A stretch of 64,000 nt of DNA from Talpa occidentalis (Eukaryota > Chordata > Mammalia > Eulipotyphla > Talpidae), in NCBI RefSeq assembly GCF_014898055.3, contig NW_023601212.1:49712329-49776328 (forward strand), read 5' to 3'. The position numbers were made by a program, and so were the translations under genes. Below, one piece after another: positions 11,701 to 23,860 of the stretch (the stretch's first letter is position 1; the number at the start of each line of letters is the position of its first letter). The notes below the pieces were generated by a model. The model was not told the DNA's origin. It made no database searches and saw nothing but the letters and a program-made list of their open reading frames with translations.

Positions 11701-11835
11701 CAAAGCATCGATTTTTAACACCTGTCAAAAAGCTAAGGGAAGAGAGCAGAGTTACTGCTGTCATTTGATTTAGGACAAGTTCAGTTCTCTGGGGAAAAAA
11801 ATTCTATTCCAAGTCAAACATAATATCACAAAACA

Positions 11836-13180
11836 GTAGGGCTTTGGCTATTTGTGGTTTTTTGTGGTTCCATATGAATTTCATCAGTATTTGTTCTATT
11901 TCTTTGAAGAATGTCATTGGGATTTTTATTGGAATAGCAATGAATCTGCATATTGCTTTTGGGCGGATGGACATTTTAATAATGTTGATTCTTCCCATCC
12001 ATTTGCAGGGGATGTCTTTCCATTTCTTTGTGTCTTCTTCAATTTCTTTTAACAGTGTTTTATAATTTTCTTTGTATAGGTCTTTCACCTTTTTTGTTAG
12101 GTTTATTCCCAAAGTATTTGATTTTTTTGGTTTCAATTATAAAAGGGATGGTTTTCTTGATTTCTTCTCCTTCCGATTGATTGCGTATTGATTGCATGTT
12201 GATTTTGTATCCTGCTACTTTAATGAACTGGTTGATTATTTTGAGTAGTTTTTCTGTGGAGTTTTTAGGGTTCTCTATGTATATTATCATATCATCTACA
12301 AATAGTGATAATTTTACTTCTTCTTTCCCTATTTGGATTCCTTGTATGTCTTTCTCTTGTCTTACTGCCCTAGCTAGGGCCTCCAGTATTATATTGAAGA
12401 GAAGTGGTGAGAGAGGACATCCTTGTCTTGTTTCTGATCATAAAGGAAAGGCCTTCAGCTTTTCGCCATTGAGAATAATGTTGGCAGTGGGTTTGTCATA
12501 CATGGCTTTTATCATGTTAAGGTATGTTCCTTCTATCCCAAGAATTTCAAGGGCCTTCATCATAAATGGTTGTCGGACTTTGTCAAATGCTTTCTCAGCA
12601 TCTATTGATATGATCAAATAGTTTTTATTTTTCTTTTTGTTGATGTGTTGGATTACACTTAGCGATTTTCGTATATTGAACCATTTTTGTGCCTCTGGGA
12701 TGAATCCCACTTGATTGTGGTGTACTATCCCTTTGATGCATTGTTGGATTCTTTTGGCAAGGATTTTGTTGAGGATTTTTGCATCAGTGTTCATTAGGGA
12801 GATTGGCCTATAATTTTCTTTTTTTGTGCTGTCTTTGTTTGGTTTTAGTATTAGTGTAACGTTGGCTTCATAGAATGTATTTGGTATTATTCCTTCTTTT
12901 TCAATTTTTTGAAAAAGTTTGTGTAGGATAGGCACTAATTCACTGCTGAACGTTTGGTAGAATTCATTTGTGAAGCTGTCTGGGCCTGGGCTTTTGTTTT
13001 AGGGGAGTGCTTTGATTACTGCCTCAATTTCGCTGCTTGTAATTAGTCTGTTTAGTTGTTCTATTTCTTCTTTGTCCAACTTTGGATGATTATATCATTC
13101 TAGGAATTTGTCCATCTCTTCTAGGTTGTTGAATTTGTTTGCATATAAGTGTTCATAGTAATCTCTGATTGTTCTTTTGA
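11836..13180 (-). pseudogene. L1 ORF2 reverse transcriptase domain, inverted and broken
   Basis: Reading on the minus strand from about 13180 down, the frame covers the endonuclease-RT linker and the RT domain of L1 ORF2p. L1 ORF2p nicks DNA and copies RNA at the nick. The fragment has the RT block [10 protein letters not shown] and the catalytic block [12 protein letters not shown]. Downstream in the same frame is LFVDDMIIY, a variant of the usual L1 F-A-D-D active-site box. The frame is open from 12935 to an in-frame stop at 12438-12440, of the kind CpG decay produces, continues to about 12060, and is then lost to a frameshift. Endonuclease and ORF1 are absent. It cannot make an active protein. 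Confidence 0.9.
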
Positions 13181-14470
13181 TAGCCAAAGCCCAACTGATG
13201 AAAACAAAGGAGAAAGGAGGTATCACACTTCTAAAATTCAAGCTATACTACAAAGCCATAATAATTAAAACAGTTTGGTATTGGGACAAAAACAGACACA
13301 CAGACCAATGGAATTGAATAGAGAGCCTAGAAATAAAGCCACCTGTATATGAACAACTAATCTTTGACAAAGGAGCAAAGAATATGCAATGGAACATGGA
13401 CAGTTTGTTCAATAAATGGTGCTGGGAAAACTGGACCTCCACATGCAAAAAAATGAAACTAGACCACTACCTCTCACTGTGCACAAACATCAACTCAAAA
13501 TGGATAAAAGGACTGGACACAAGACCTGAAACCATAAAATATATAGAAGAAAATATAGGTAAAACACTACAAGACATACATCTCAGAAACATCTTTAAAG
13601 ATTCATTACCCAAAGCAGTGGTAGTGAAGGCAAAGATAAACACCTGGGATTGCATCAAACTGAAAAGCTTCTGCACAGCAAAAGTAACACTAACCAAAAC
13701 AGAGAGATGCCTCCCTGATTGGGAAAAAAAAAATCTTTGCACTCCATTCAATTGATAAGGGACTGATCACAAAGATATACAAAGAACTCATACGGCTCAA
13801 CAAAATCAAAATAAACAATCCAGTCAAGAAATGGGCAGAAGAACTCAAAAGACATTTCTCCAAAGAGGAAATGCAAATGGCCAACAAGCATATGAAAAAT
13901 GTTTCAACACCCCTTATAATCAGAGAAATGCAAATCAAAACCACACTGAGATACCACCTTACACCAGTAAGAATGGCACATATCAAAAAAACAAGCAACA
14001 ACTAATGTTGGCGAGGATGTGGTGGAAAAGGAACTCTCTTACATTGCTGGTGGGAGTGCAAACTGGTCCAACCACTATGGAAAGCTGTGTGGAAGACCTC
14101 AGTCTACTAAAAATGGAGCTACCATACAATCCGGCAATTCCACTACTAGGGATCTACCCAAAGGACACAAAAACAGTGATTCAAAAGAACACCTGTACCC
14201 CTATGTTTATTGCAGCACTATTTATAATAGGTAAAACCTGGAAACAACCCAAATGCCCAAAAACAGATGACTGGATCAAGAAGATATGGTATATACACAA
14301 TGGAATATTATTCAACAATCAAAAAAGATAAACTCATGCCATTCGCAGCAATGTGGACGGAACTAGAAGGAATTATGCTCAATGAAATAAGCCAGAAGGA
14401 AAAAGAAAAATATCGGATGGTTTCACTTGTAACAGGAATATGGGGGAACCAAATAAGACATCAGTGTTAA
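13180..14470 (+). pseudogene. L1 ORF2 C-terminal region, broken
   Basis: The plus-strand part of the inverted L1 encodes the C-terminal third of ORF2p after the RT domain. Features are WNRIE-like and WYWDKN-like stretches near 13280, then [18 protein letters not shown] (from about 13527) and KTWKQPKCPKTDDWIKK (from about 14231). The frame is interrupted near 13755 and changes between 14331 and 14267-14470. The stop is followed by the 3' UTR. Not functional alone. Confidence 0.85.
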
Positions 14471-14740
14471 AAAAAAATAACAGTACAAAACACAACAAGA
14501 CAAAAACAGATGATTATAAACCAGAGATATACTGCAGGGGAGGAGGAGGGAGAGAGGTGAAAGGAGGGAGGGAAGGAGGGAGGAGCACAGGGGACTGTGG
14601 TGATGGTGCACGGGTGTCTTAGGGAAGGAAATTCTATGGGGACTCAAAGTGAGGGGGTGGAGGAAGCAAATATTGTTTAAAGAAATGTAAAAAATGATAA
14701 ATGTTAAATAAAAAATTAAAAAACATAATAGCACAAAACA

Positions 14741-17700
14741 ATAATTTAGTCAAAAATTCTTGAAATGTGGGGTATAAGACACCAAAATTTGTTTCTATTT
14801 TATCAAAGAAAAAAAGGGCAAAAATGTAACAGAAAAGTCATTTTGTCCTCTCACCATCCAAAAAGAGCATGTTGGAGAAGAGACAGAATCTGTGTCATTT
14901 TGCTAAGAGCCACTGACACTGACTGCCAGTGATGTCTTAATTAAGGACAATGGCGAGAATATGAACATTTAATGCTGGTGATCACTGCATGCTGCCCTGA
15001 CTTCATCCTGTAAACTGGGTTTCCCAAGCTCCCACAGCTAGTGAGTAATAGCCTCACACCTAGCGCCCATAGCCTTTTCTCTATCCGGCGCTTGGAGGAC
15101 TGGAGGTGGTGTGAGTAGCAGGACGAGCCCATGGCCAGGGGATAGAGTCACTTCCACATTAGCCTGTCATCTGTTAGGCAAATTTAGGTAAGTCACTCAC
15201 ACTCCTTGAATGCATAAGAGAATCCTTGTTGCTTCTAACTCGCATTCTGAGGGCACACTTGTTCGTAGTCGTGAAGGGGCTTTGACACTCAACTGCTGGA
15301 GACCGGCTCTGGTGAACAGGGTTGAGGAAAGGGAACTCAAAGACCTTGGAAATAAAAAACTAACAGACACAAAATAGATTTTAAGAGACGCGGGACCCAC
15401 GGGACGCAAGGCCTCTCATTCGAGGCTCAAGCATCCCCAGTGCCTGGAGTAACTACTGTTTATTGGGACAGACCACCCCCTAAGTTAGTTACAAGACAAT
15501 GGTTTATTCTTTTATTTCTTAGTATTCAGCATTATTCTGGCACACATTCACTGCCAAGGTTTTGCACTATCAGGTTGTTTTGTTCTCTTTTTTGGTCTGC
15601 TTTGTTTCTAAGGCATAGTTCCTCTGACCCAAGAAAGAGCATCCTGATCTGTGCACTGGCTAGTCTTCTGACCTGCACTGATCAGTGAAGACATGACCAG
15701 TCTTCCAGCCATGACCCAGATATTTTCCTTGTCTCAGCACTTTACACCTTACGGGTCTCCAACACCCAACCATAAAATCCCACAGAAATGGGAAGACATA
15801 ATAACTTTTTACTGTGATTGCTCTGATCATGTGGAACAATTTCCATGCTTGAAATACAATGAGGTGGCTGGGAGGGGGCAAATCCAAATGTCACATCCAG
15901 TGGGGTTGTGACTCAAAATGAATCATCTGATATGCTGATGTGTGAAGGAATCCAATAATACACAGTCAGAGGCAGCAAGAATCATGTATGTTATATATAT
16001 AATTTGATTGATGTGCAGCAGATGTATTCAAAAGCATCACCAGCCTCCCAAACAGATCTTCTAGGAAAGCTGATGGCTGTGGGAGGTTCCTGCAGAAATA
16101 GCAGGCCAGGAATTGGTCATAACAGATCATGAGGCAGATTTCCAGAATAAGGCAGAGGGCAGGAGCAGGAATCAGGTGTTTTTCAGAGCTGCCTTGCTGA
16201 TGGTATCCTGAACCAGCCTCTGCCATGCCTTGGGGAATCAGTACACTGCCAGTCTGGGTTTTCAGATGATGGAGTATGTTCCATAACTGACTCACACATC
16301 AAGATGTGGAAGCCAAGGCAGAAATTTCATCTGTGTTGCACATAAACCCAGTAGACTACTGGGTCTCAAATTTCAGGGAGACTAAAATTCCTTAGAAACT
16401 GTGTTCAAAGGCACATTTCTGTGCTTCATCCCCAGAGACCACTCACTATTCCACTGGCCTAGGGCAAGGTCTAGGGCTCTATATCCCAATAAATTCTTTA
16501 AGTGGCTTTGATGCAGACAATGTACATACCCATTTTGTAGTAGGTAAGAGAAATTTAGTTGGTAAGAGAAGGACTCTGGATGAGAGCTATTATGATAAAA
16601 ATTAAAAACCTAATGTTTATTGAGCCAAGAAATCTTCTATACATAAATTTCTATAATACATAAGGTACTCTTCATAAATTTAATCCTCACTGAAGATCCC
16701 TTGAGATACATGCTAATATATCTTTCAGACACCAGTATCTCTGATACCACATCCTAGTTTCATAATAAAATGTAAAAATGTTTTATATCTCAGTAGAACT
16801 TTCTGGAAACAAGGGAGATGGCTCCAATTCCACCCAGAGGGAGATATGTTGCACGTATAGTTCTAGCAATAAAATTTGATTCTAATATTAAAAAGTCACA
16901 GCAGACTGATGACTTAGGGTAAGGATGGAGTTTGAGAGAAATTGCCGACCCTAGAAACTGGCTCACAGGGCGGGAACATTGAGAAGGGGGACCCAATCTT
17001 TTGAAGCTCCCATAATTCCTGTTTGTTCTTAGGACTCTGTTCTCTAGTACAGAAATGGCTCTTTTCCCAGCCAACATTCTCTTTGACAGGGTTCTACTTA
17101 GAAGCTGAAGGCCTCGTCTTTGCCTGCCAGGCTTATAGGAGGAGGAGAATTTAAGTAAAAAAGAAGGAGTTTGAGTAGTTCATTAAAAGCATAATGCTAA
17201 CCATATGTGGCATTGGCTAATTTAATTAAAGCCCACTGTGAATAAGGGTGAACTCACTGAACCCTGTATTTACTGTTACAAAAGAATTTATTGGAATGTA
17301 TTCCCTTTTTTTGACTAAGAAAAACAAAGAGGGAGGAAACCTGGGGGATCCCCTTAACTGGGTGTAGTTACCAGGACTAGTTGTCCAGTCCAAAGAAGAG
17401 GTAGTACTTGAATGGTTAGAAATTCTCTCTCCTAATGTAATTATTCATGTACCATGATTTAAAAACCTTGAAGTTGGCTGAACTTCGTTTAAATTTTGAA
17501 GCTCCAGAGTTTAAAATCTTCCTTTCTAAGTGCCTGATAGCTAAGGTGTCCCATTCGATTGTTCTACTGACATCCTTTCCCCGGAACATATCCTTAACTG
17601 AATCCATCATGAAATGTTGGTGTTATTCCTGGTCCTCCAAATGATGCTATTTCTCTTCGCTATCACATTGTTCTTGTGGTCTAGGCTCAGAATCACAGCT

Positions 17701-17780
17701 ATCTTGGATATACTCTCCATACATAATCAGCTGTAAGAGAAATTCAAATTCTTCTAATTCTGCTTTTACTCTCAAGATTC
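14741..17780. other. intergenic DNA; possible minus-strand LTR-like stretch near 15.28-15.9 kb
   Basis: No host gene is recognisable. At about 15280-15480 the minus strand has CCCAATAAAC as a candidate polyadenylation signal, and the plus strand reads GGAGACCGGCTCTGGTGAAC, which is LTR-like. Ends and target duplications could not be defined. The rest, including frames at 15966-16295 and 16790-17077, shows no domain I recognise. Confidence 0.35.
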
Positions 17781-17784
17781 TCAC

Positions 17785-18037
17785 CACTGTCAATACCACA
17801 CTTGAGACCCTGTTTCACCTCAACATGTCTCGACCACATTCTGGAAACTTCCTGACTGTGTCTTCCCGCTTTGCTCATCCTCACCTTCTTCCTACAGTGA
17901 CTCTGGCATGCTAAAACTTGTCATTCTTTTGCTCAATAGCTCCCCTTGATTTTTATTGTCTAGTATGTAAAGTTCAAATTCACAAAAACAAAGTCAGATA
18001 TTGAGGTTTTCCATAACCTTATTCCATAGAAACTATC
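17785..18037 (+). mobile_element. L2 LINE 3' fragment
   Basis: The order of motifs resembles the L2 3' region: CTCACCACTGTCAATACCAC, then ACAGTGACTCTGGCATG, then TCTAGTATGTAAAGTTC followed by an ACCTTATTCCAT-type stretch. Strongly decayed; ends approximate. Confidence 0.5.
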
Positions 18038-18051
18038 TAGCGCTACTTCCT

Positions 18052-18290
18052 TTTTTATGTGTAGAAGAACTGGGGTACAGGCTAGAGGTATGGAGGTTGA
18101 GAAGATTCACCAGAGATAGAGTGGGGAGCAGAACAGGCAGATCTACTGAAATATACTGCTAAGGGGAACAGTGGGTGAAACATGAGAGGTCCATTGTACC
18201 ATATATGGGTTATCTCCCTGGCCAGAGATCGAACTCAGGCTGTTGCAGTGAGAGCACTGAGGCTTAATCCCTAGGCCACCAGGGAGGCCC
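18052..18290 (-). mobile_element. tRNA-derived SINE
   Basis: CTGGGGTACAGGC subtype with the A-rich tail lost. Target duplication TAGCGCTACTTCCT (18038-18051) matches TAGCTCTGCTTCTT (18291-18304) with a few changes, so this is an older copy. Confidence 0.88.
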
Positions 18291-18318
18291 TAGCTCTGCT
18301 TCTTAATGATTCTTTTTA

Positions 18319-18612
18319 GGGCCTCCCTGGTGGTGCAAGTGTTAAGATGCAACCTATGAAGCTATCCTTCGTAGCTAACCTATGTTAGCTACAAAGCTAA
18401 CTGCAGCACGAGTTCGATCTCTGCCAGCCAGGGAGCAACCCACATGGTGCAGCAGACCTCTCCTGATTTATCCGCTGCTCCCCTCAGCAGTGTACTTTGG
18501 TCAATCTGCCTGTTCCGTTCCCCACGCTTCTCTGGTGAATCCTCTCACCCCCCGCACCTCTGGTCTGTACCCCAGCTCTTGTATGCATAAATAAATAAAT
18601 CCTAAAAAAAAT
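18319..18612 (+). mobile_element. tRNA-derived SINE with a small internal duplication
   Basis: Head GGGCCTCCCTGGTGGTGCAAG and tail ATAAATAAATAAATCC. In the tRNA-like part, AAGCTATCC...TAGCTAACC...TAGCTAC shows a short local duplication at 18355-18400 that other copies lack. Flanks AATGATTCTTTTT and AAGAATTCTTTT are a decayed target duplication. Confidence 0.88.
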
Positions 18613-18879
18613 AAGAATTCTTTTCAAAAAAGGTTGCTATCTACAGGGTTAACATCCATCAAGAATAGGAAACATAGTCATCTAGGGCCCACAATGCTCT
18701 TAGGAGTCTATAACATATTTTAATATTTTTATCAGAAGAAAAAATGAATGTTATCCAATTTGAATTATACTTGCATTGAAGCTGACACAGTTATAAAACA
18801 TGAACTTTGAATTTTTTTTATGTAGAAAGGAGCCAATGAAAACAAAAGTATCCAGACCCATGAAAGTCATAATGTAACC

Positions 18880-19100
18880 AGAGCTATTCATTCATTCAAA
18901 CAATGAATATTAATTGTCTACTATTTTTTAGGCAGTGAGCAGATATGATCTCTGTTGGTAGAGACTTTAGATATTACTATTAGAGACAGACAAGTAAACA
19001 AATATATGGACAAAGTAAATATAAACTATGATGCATGTTATGATTTAAAAGCAGTGGCTGAGAGATAAGATTGGCAGGAAAGAATCCAATGTATAGGTGT
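18880..19100 (+). mobile_element. ancient L2-like repeat remnant
   Basis: Reads TTCATTCATTCAAACAATG, AATTGTCTAC, then GTGAGCAGATATGATCTC with a GACAAGTAAACAAATA ending. This is the pattern of a very old, abundant mammalian repeat. Similar remnants are near 22040, 29100 and 63190. The family name is a guess. Confidence 0.4.
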
Positions 19101-19247
19101 CCTAGAAAGCTTTTTTTGAGCAGCTGACATGCAACCTCAGATTTGACAGGTGAGGAGCTAGTCCGATACGGAAAACTGGGAAGAGCATTCCAACAGAATC
19201 TGTGGGTGATCAAGGGTAAGTGTGCTGTTTTTCTGTTCTCTAGATAC

Positions 19248-19512
19248 TTTTTTAAAAAAGATTTTATTTATGTGTCCAAGAACTGGGGTACAGGCCAGAT
19301 GTGTGGAGGTGGGGGCATGAGAGGATTTACCAGAGAAAGAGAACAGGTGGATCCACTAAAATACACTGCTGAGGGGAGCAGCAGACAAGGCAGGAGAGGT
19401 CTGTTGTGCCGTGTGGGTTAGCTGCCTGGTCAGGAATCAAACTCGTGCTGCAGTGGCTGCCCATAGCTTCATTGTGCTAAGACTTAACCCCTTGCACCCC
19501 CAGGGAGGCCCC
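19248..19512 (-). mobile_element. tRNA-derived SINE
   Basis: Tail complement AAGATTTTATTTATG at the left and CAGGGAGGCCC at the right. Target duplication CTGTTCTCTAGATA versus CTGTTTTCTAGATT. Confidence 0.9.
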
Positions 19513-20029
19513 CTGTTTTCTAGATTCTTCTAATGAAGGAGTTCATGATGATTTTCTTGTCAAATGACAAAACTGAAAAATGCAGTAATGAGTTTAATGT
19601 CCTTTATTCAAGGAAAACAATCCAAGGAGTGTGTGACTCCCAATGTACTTTCAGTGCCTTCCAAGAGCGGAGCACTCTTCTAGAGAGATTTGGAGCAAGA
19701 ACAAGTTTTATAGAATGTTAAAAGAGGCAATGTGGAAGCAGGGCATGATTAGCTAGGAGGGAGGGGATTTCCTGGTAAGGCTACCAGATCCTATTTTCTA
19801 GGTTAAGCTAGCTAATGAGGATCTTGTTGATTATGAAGTTTCCTGAACAGTAAGATGTTTCCTGTAAATGCAAGAAGACTTAGGTTCCAATTTGTGATGT
19901 GGACCAGGTCACTAAGGGAGCCTCCATTTTTGGCTCCCTGTATATGAATTACCTTTTTTATCTTTATACCTAACTTAAGCTCCCCTGTTTCCATAGTTTC
20001 ATCCATACTGCTCCTTCCTCCTACAAGTC

Positions 20030-20370
20030 CTTTCCCTCTGCCTTCCTTTCTCCATTATTCAAGCCTTACAAACCCTCCAAAAAGGTCCAGTTCAAATACT
20101 GCCATCAAGACACTTTTTCTGTGAGCCTCCTTCTCAAGAGACCAGTTGAGTTCTTGCTCCTTAGAAACCCTAATTCACTCAGGTGTTTATCATCAGCTTC
20201 CCATTCCTTTCATCTGTCCCTTATCTCCACTGCTTGCTGATAAATTCTGGAAAGGTAAAGACTGTTTCCTATCTTAGCATTCATTGAAGAGCCTTTAAGC
20301 ACATCCAGTGACCTTCCCATATCAAACATTTAGTAAAAAAATCTCTGGATGTGTTAAAAATGAATGAAGA
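20030..20370 (+). mobile_element. L2 LINE 3' end
   Basis: The order is CCTTACAAACCCTCC, then TCAAATACTGCCATCAAGAC, then GTGAGCCTCC, then a stretch ending AACATTTAGTAAAAAAATC and GAATGAAGA. This matches the 3' end of L2, an ancient mammalian LINE. Bounds approximate. Confidence 0.55.
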
Positions 20371-20998
20371 GTATGTCTTCACACTGCATTCCTGCAATCT
20401 CTCCTTTATTTCCATTTGCAGGCCAAGACATCTACCACTGCAGCTGGAGCGTCTTGGTGATGAGACTTGGCGTATTTAAAATGATGCTGAGAGAGGAGGA
20501 GGGATGATGAATGAGCTTAGGAAGATGCAGTGGTTTCTGCAATGACATTAATAAATGGAATACAGGACTCAGCTCCAATAACCAGGATTGGGAACTGAAA
20601 TACAAACAAGCCAGCCAGGAAAATGAATGGCAGGGTGGGGGGTGGGGGGGGCATGTACAATAAATAAAGAGATAAGAAGTTCCATGCGGCTGATGGAAAC
20701 TATATGCAGAGGATTTACATTAGGCTTGTTCTGTTTTACTTTTTCTTGTCCTGCCCCCCCACCCAAAAAATTTAATGGGAAGCCAGTCTCCAAAGATTTT
20801 TACATAGTCTGGAAGCCCAAGGGTAAGACAAAGAAATTGACAAGGTAAGTAGGCCCTCACCTGCCTCTAAATCAGATATTTTGCAGTGAATGGTGAGGCC
20901 AGGGATAGAGTAGACATACTTCTACAGAGTGGGTGGAACAATACCATGGGTTAGGCATGCACTGGGGAGACCAAGAACCATCTCCATGAAAGCCATGT
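20371..20998. other. intergenic DNA, no gene recognised
   Basis: Contains a G-run at 20636-20649 and a C-run with GGGTGGG-type complement at about 20750-20762. Frames of 73-74 codons on both strands overlap each other and show no family features. Confidence 0.45.
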
Positions 20999-21015
20999 GT
21001 TTACAAAGTATTTTT

Positions 21016-21275
21016 TTTAAGATTTATTTATTTATGCATAAAGAACTGGGGTATAGGTCAGAGGTGTGGGAGGTGAGAGGATTCATCAGAGACAGAGTGG
21101 GGAGTAGAACAGGAGGATTGACTGAAATACACAGCTGAGGGGAGCAGTGGGCGAGTCAGGAGAGGTCTGCTGCACTATGTAGGCCTCTCCCTGGCCGGGG
21201 ATGGACCTGCACTGCAATGGCTGCAGACAGCTCCACTGATTGTGTCCCAACCCCCTGCGCCACCAGAGAGGCCCA
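21016..21275 (-). mobile_element. tRNA-derived SINE
   Basis: Perfect 17-bp target duplication GTTTACAAAGTATTTTT at 20999-21015 and 21276-21292. Confidence 0.93.
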
Positions 21276-21368
21276 GTTTACAAAGTATTTTTGCTGTGGT
21301 TTTGGTCCTGGACTCTCAGAAGATGGCACATGAGGACCCTCCATCTTATCAATCAGAAATGCAAAGGA

Positions 21369-21662
21369 GGGCCTCCCCTGGTGGTGCAATGGTTGAGCAC
21401 TGGGTTGCGAAGCTTCCCGCAGCCTCTGCAGCGTAGGTTAGATCCCTGGCCCCCGGTGAGGGTCCCACATGGAGCGCAGACCTCTCCTGCCGCGCCTGCT
21501 GCTCCCCTCAGCAGTGTGCTTCGTCAGTCTGCCTGTTCTGTTCCCCGCTCTGGCTCTGGTGAATTCTCTCACCCTCCTACTCTTCTAACTGTACCCAGTG
21601 CTTGTATAAATAGATAAATCTTAAAAAAAAAAAAAAAAAAGTTTTGCTTAAAAAAAAAAAAA
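21369..21662 (+). mobile_element. tRNA-derived SINE, CACTGGGTTGCGAAGC subtype
   Basis: Head GGGCCTCCCCTGGTGGTGCAA and A-box-like TGGTGCAATGG. The body ends CTGTACCCAGTGCTTG, followed by a long A-run broken by GTTTTGCTT. Perfect 14-bp target duplication AGAAATGCAAAGGA at 21355-21368 and 21663-21676. Confidence 0.93.
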
Positions 21663-21676
21663 AGAAATGCAAAGGA

Positions 21677-22984
21677 AGTGCGCTCAAGACCAAAGACAAT
21701 GTGAACAAATGCATTCGGAATAGCAGGAGCTGAGTGAACGGTGTGAGTCCTGGGAGGCATTTTGACCAAGTCATGTTAAGACTGAGCTTCAACAGAAAAT
21801 GATGATAGGAAAGAAGGTTGTGAAAATATTGCCTGGTCTCCAAAGGGTTAGAGTCAATTATTGAAACACATTGGCATGCAATATGGTGGATTACCACTAA
21901 ACGCATGAAAAAAGTGTGTTATGGGGGTGAGGGAGCACATCTTCCTGGCTGAGAAAATGATTCGGGTTGAGGGACTTCCAGGTGACATCTCTACATGCCT
22001 AAGATCACTGCACCACTGGTGTTTTTCTGACACCTGGTTGTCAGCTGTTCATTTATTCTACAAATATTTATTGACAACTTCAAGCCATCACAGATGCTGG
22101 CTGATAAGTCCAGCAAAAATCCATGCTGTCATGGAATTTATATTCTATTGAGTCAAGAATATTCCAAAGACTATCTGATTGTTGACCTAAAGAGAGATAA
22201 TTTTTTAAAAAGAAGAAAAATCCATATATGTCAGATAGTGTTAAATAGTATAGAGAAGATAGAGCAGGAAAGGAGGTTGGAAGAGTTCAGGGATACAATT
22301 TTATGTAAGGTGATCAGAGAGCCTCACTAAAATGAAGATTTTTGGGTAAAAGCCTGAAGGAAGTGAGAGTGGGTACATGACTTCTGGGGGTGAGAATATT
22401 TCAAGAAGGGGAAATAGCCGTTGCAGGTGCCCCAAGATATACCTGTCTGGTGGGTTTGGGGAACACCATATAGAAGGATGTATCGGGAGCAAAAGTCATA
22501 GACCCTCCCTCATGTAGGTCTCCTATAAAGACTTTAGCTGTAAATGAGATGCCTTTGGACAGATTTACTCTGCAATAACTTATAAAAGTAATGTCTTTCT
22601 TCAGTTTCCATTTCAGGGGACTCTGGAAACCTCCTACTCCTTCAAATCAGCTTCACACCCTCCACATAGGGCCATTCTGGACTTCAGTCAAGAGACTAAC
22701 ATTACTGTCCAAGGAGAAATGAGGGCATTTTAAGTACAAGCTGGAGAAGTACAAGCTGGAGAAGTTCAGCAATAGAACTGGGGACCTTCAGTCCAAATGT
22801 CTTCATGACATACAATTGCAAATATTGTCCTTATAGGTTCCCTCTTTAGAATCAAACATCTTGGGCAATATTTCCCATGGAAAAATGAAGCACAAGTATT
22901 GTTTTTTATCAATGTGTTGATCTATTAAGTAACTGTGATAGTTGATTTTAGGTGTCAATTTGACTGGCTTGTGGGATTCCAAGA
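21677..22984. other. intergenic DNA, no gene recognised
   Basis: An L2-like decayed repeat (TTATTCTACAAATATTTATTG) lies near 22050-22160. A 13-bp direct repeat ACAAGCTGGAGAA occurs twice at about 22735-22765. No coding features. Confidence 0.45.
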
Positions 22985-23589
22985 CAGCTGGCAGAACATT
23001 ATTTTTGCTTTCTACTTTAATCTCATTATTTCCTTTTGCTACCTTTGGATTTAGTTAACTCTTCTGTTTCTGCTTTTTTACAGTGGATATTTAAGATTTT
23101 TCTTTTGTTATGACACAGGCGTTTATAGCTATATATTTCCCACTAAATCACTGCTTTTGCTGCAGCCCATAAACTTTGATATGTTTAATTTTCATTTTTG
23201 TTCAGCTCAAAATATTTAAACATTTTCCTTCTGGTGTTTTCCTATGACAAATGGGTTATTTATAAGTGTTACATTTAATTTCCAAGTATTTGTTAATTCT
23301 CTAATTTTCCTTCTGTTATTGGTTTCTAATTTAATTGCATTGTAGTTAGAGAACACACTTCATATGATTTCAAACCTTTTAATTTTATTGAAACTTCTTT
23401 TATGACCTAACATATGGTCTATTCTAGGGAATGTTCCATGTGCTTGAAAAGAAAGTCTATTTTGCTGTCATTGGTGGAATGTTTTCTAAATACCAGTGAG
23501 ATCAAATGTTTAAGTTGTCTGTGTGTTTGCTGATTTTCTGTCTAGTTGTTCTATCAATAATTGAGAATGGAGTATTAAAAGTCTGAGTT
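22985..23589 (-). mobile_element. old L1 LINE fragment
   Basis: The plus strand shows the complement of an ancient L1 5'/internal region: TTTCCCACTAAATCACTGCT, then TTTGCTGCAGCCCATAAAC, then GGTTATTTATAAGTGTTAC and CTAACATATGGTCTATTC. Highly decayed and interrupted on its right by a SINE. Confidence 0.75.
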
Positions 23590-23860
23590 GGGCTTCCCTG
23601 GTGGCGCAGGCTGTTGAGCGCCACACTGCAAAGCTGTCCAAAGCCTCTGCAGCGTGGGTTCGATCCTGGCCGGCCGGCAAGAATCCCAGATGGCGAAGCA
23701 GACCTCTCCTGTTTCGCCCGCTGCTCCCCTCAGCAGTGTATTTCATCAGTCTGCCTGTTCTGTTTCCCACTCTGTCTCTGGTGAATCTTCTCACTCTCCC
23801 ATACATCTGGCCTGTACCCCTGTTCTTATATAAAAATAAATAAATCTTTAAAAAAATTAA
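23590..23860 (+). mobile_element. tRNA-derived SINE with clear Pol III boxes
   Basis: A well-preserved copy: head GGGCTTCCCTGGTGGCGCAG containing an A-box (GGTGGCGCAGG), B-box GGGTTCGATCC near 23647, and tail AAATAAATAAATC. The flanks share TAAAA...GAGT but are decayed. Confidence 0.92.

Larger units (their letters stand above)
11836..14721 (+). mobile_element. L1 LINE insertion with 5' inversion (twin priming), 2.9 kb
   Basis: A 5'-truncated L1. Its 3' part (13180-14721) is on the plus strand and ends in an A-rich tail. Its upstream part (11836-13180) is inverted. The whole is flanked by a 19-bp target duplication, AACATAATATCACAAAACA at 11817-11835 and the same with T to G at 14722-14740, so it is a single insertion. 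Both pieces end in ATAGCCAAAGCCC at the inversion point (11838-11850 complement and 13180-13192), a short overlap typical of twin-primed reverse transcription. The plus part keeps long but broken ORF2 frames, 13384-13755 and 13831-14331, then the 3' UTR with a GGAGGGA-rich stretch near 14540. Confidence 0.93.

Noticed and set aside
15280..15900. Definite ERV LTR on the minus strand
   Set aside because: A candidate polyadenylation signal and LTR-like phrase exist, but no paired TG...CA ends or target duplication could be found, so it is only mentioned as possible.
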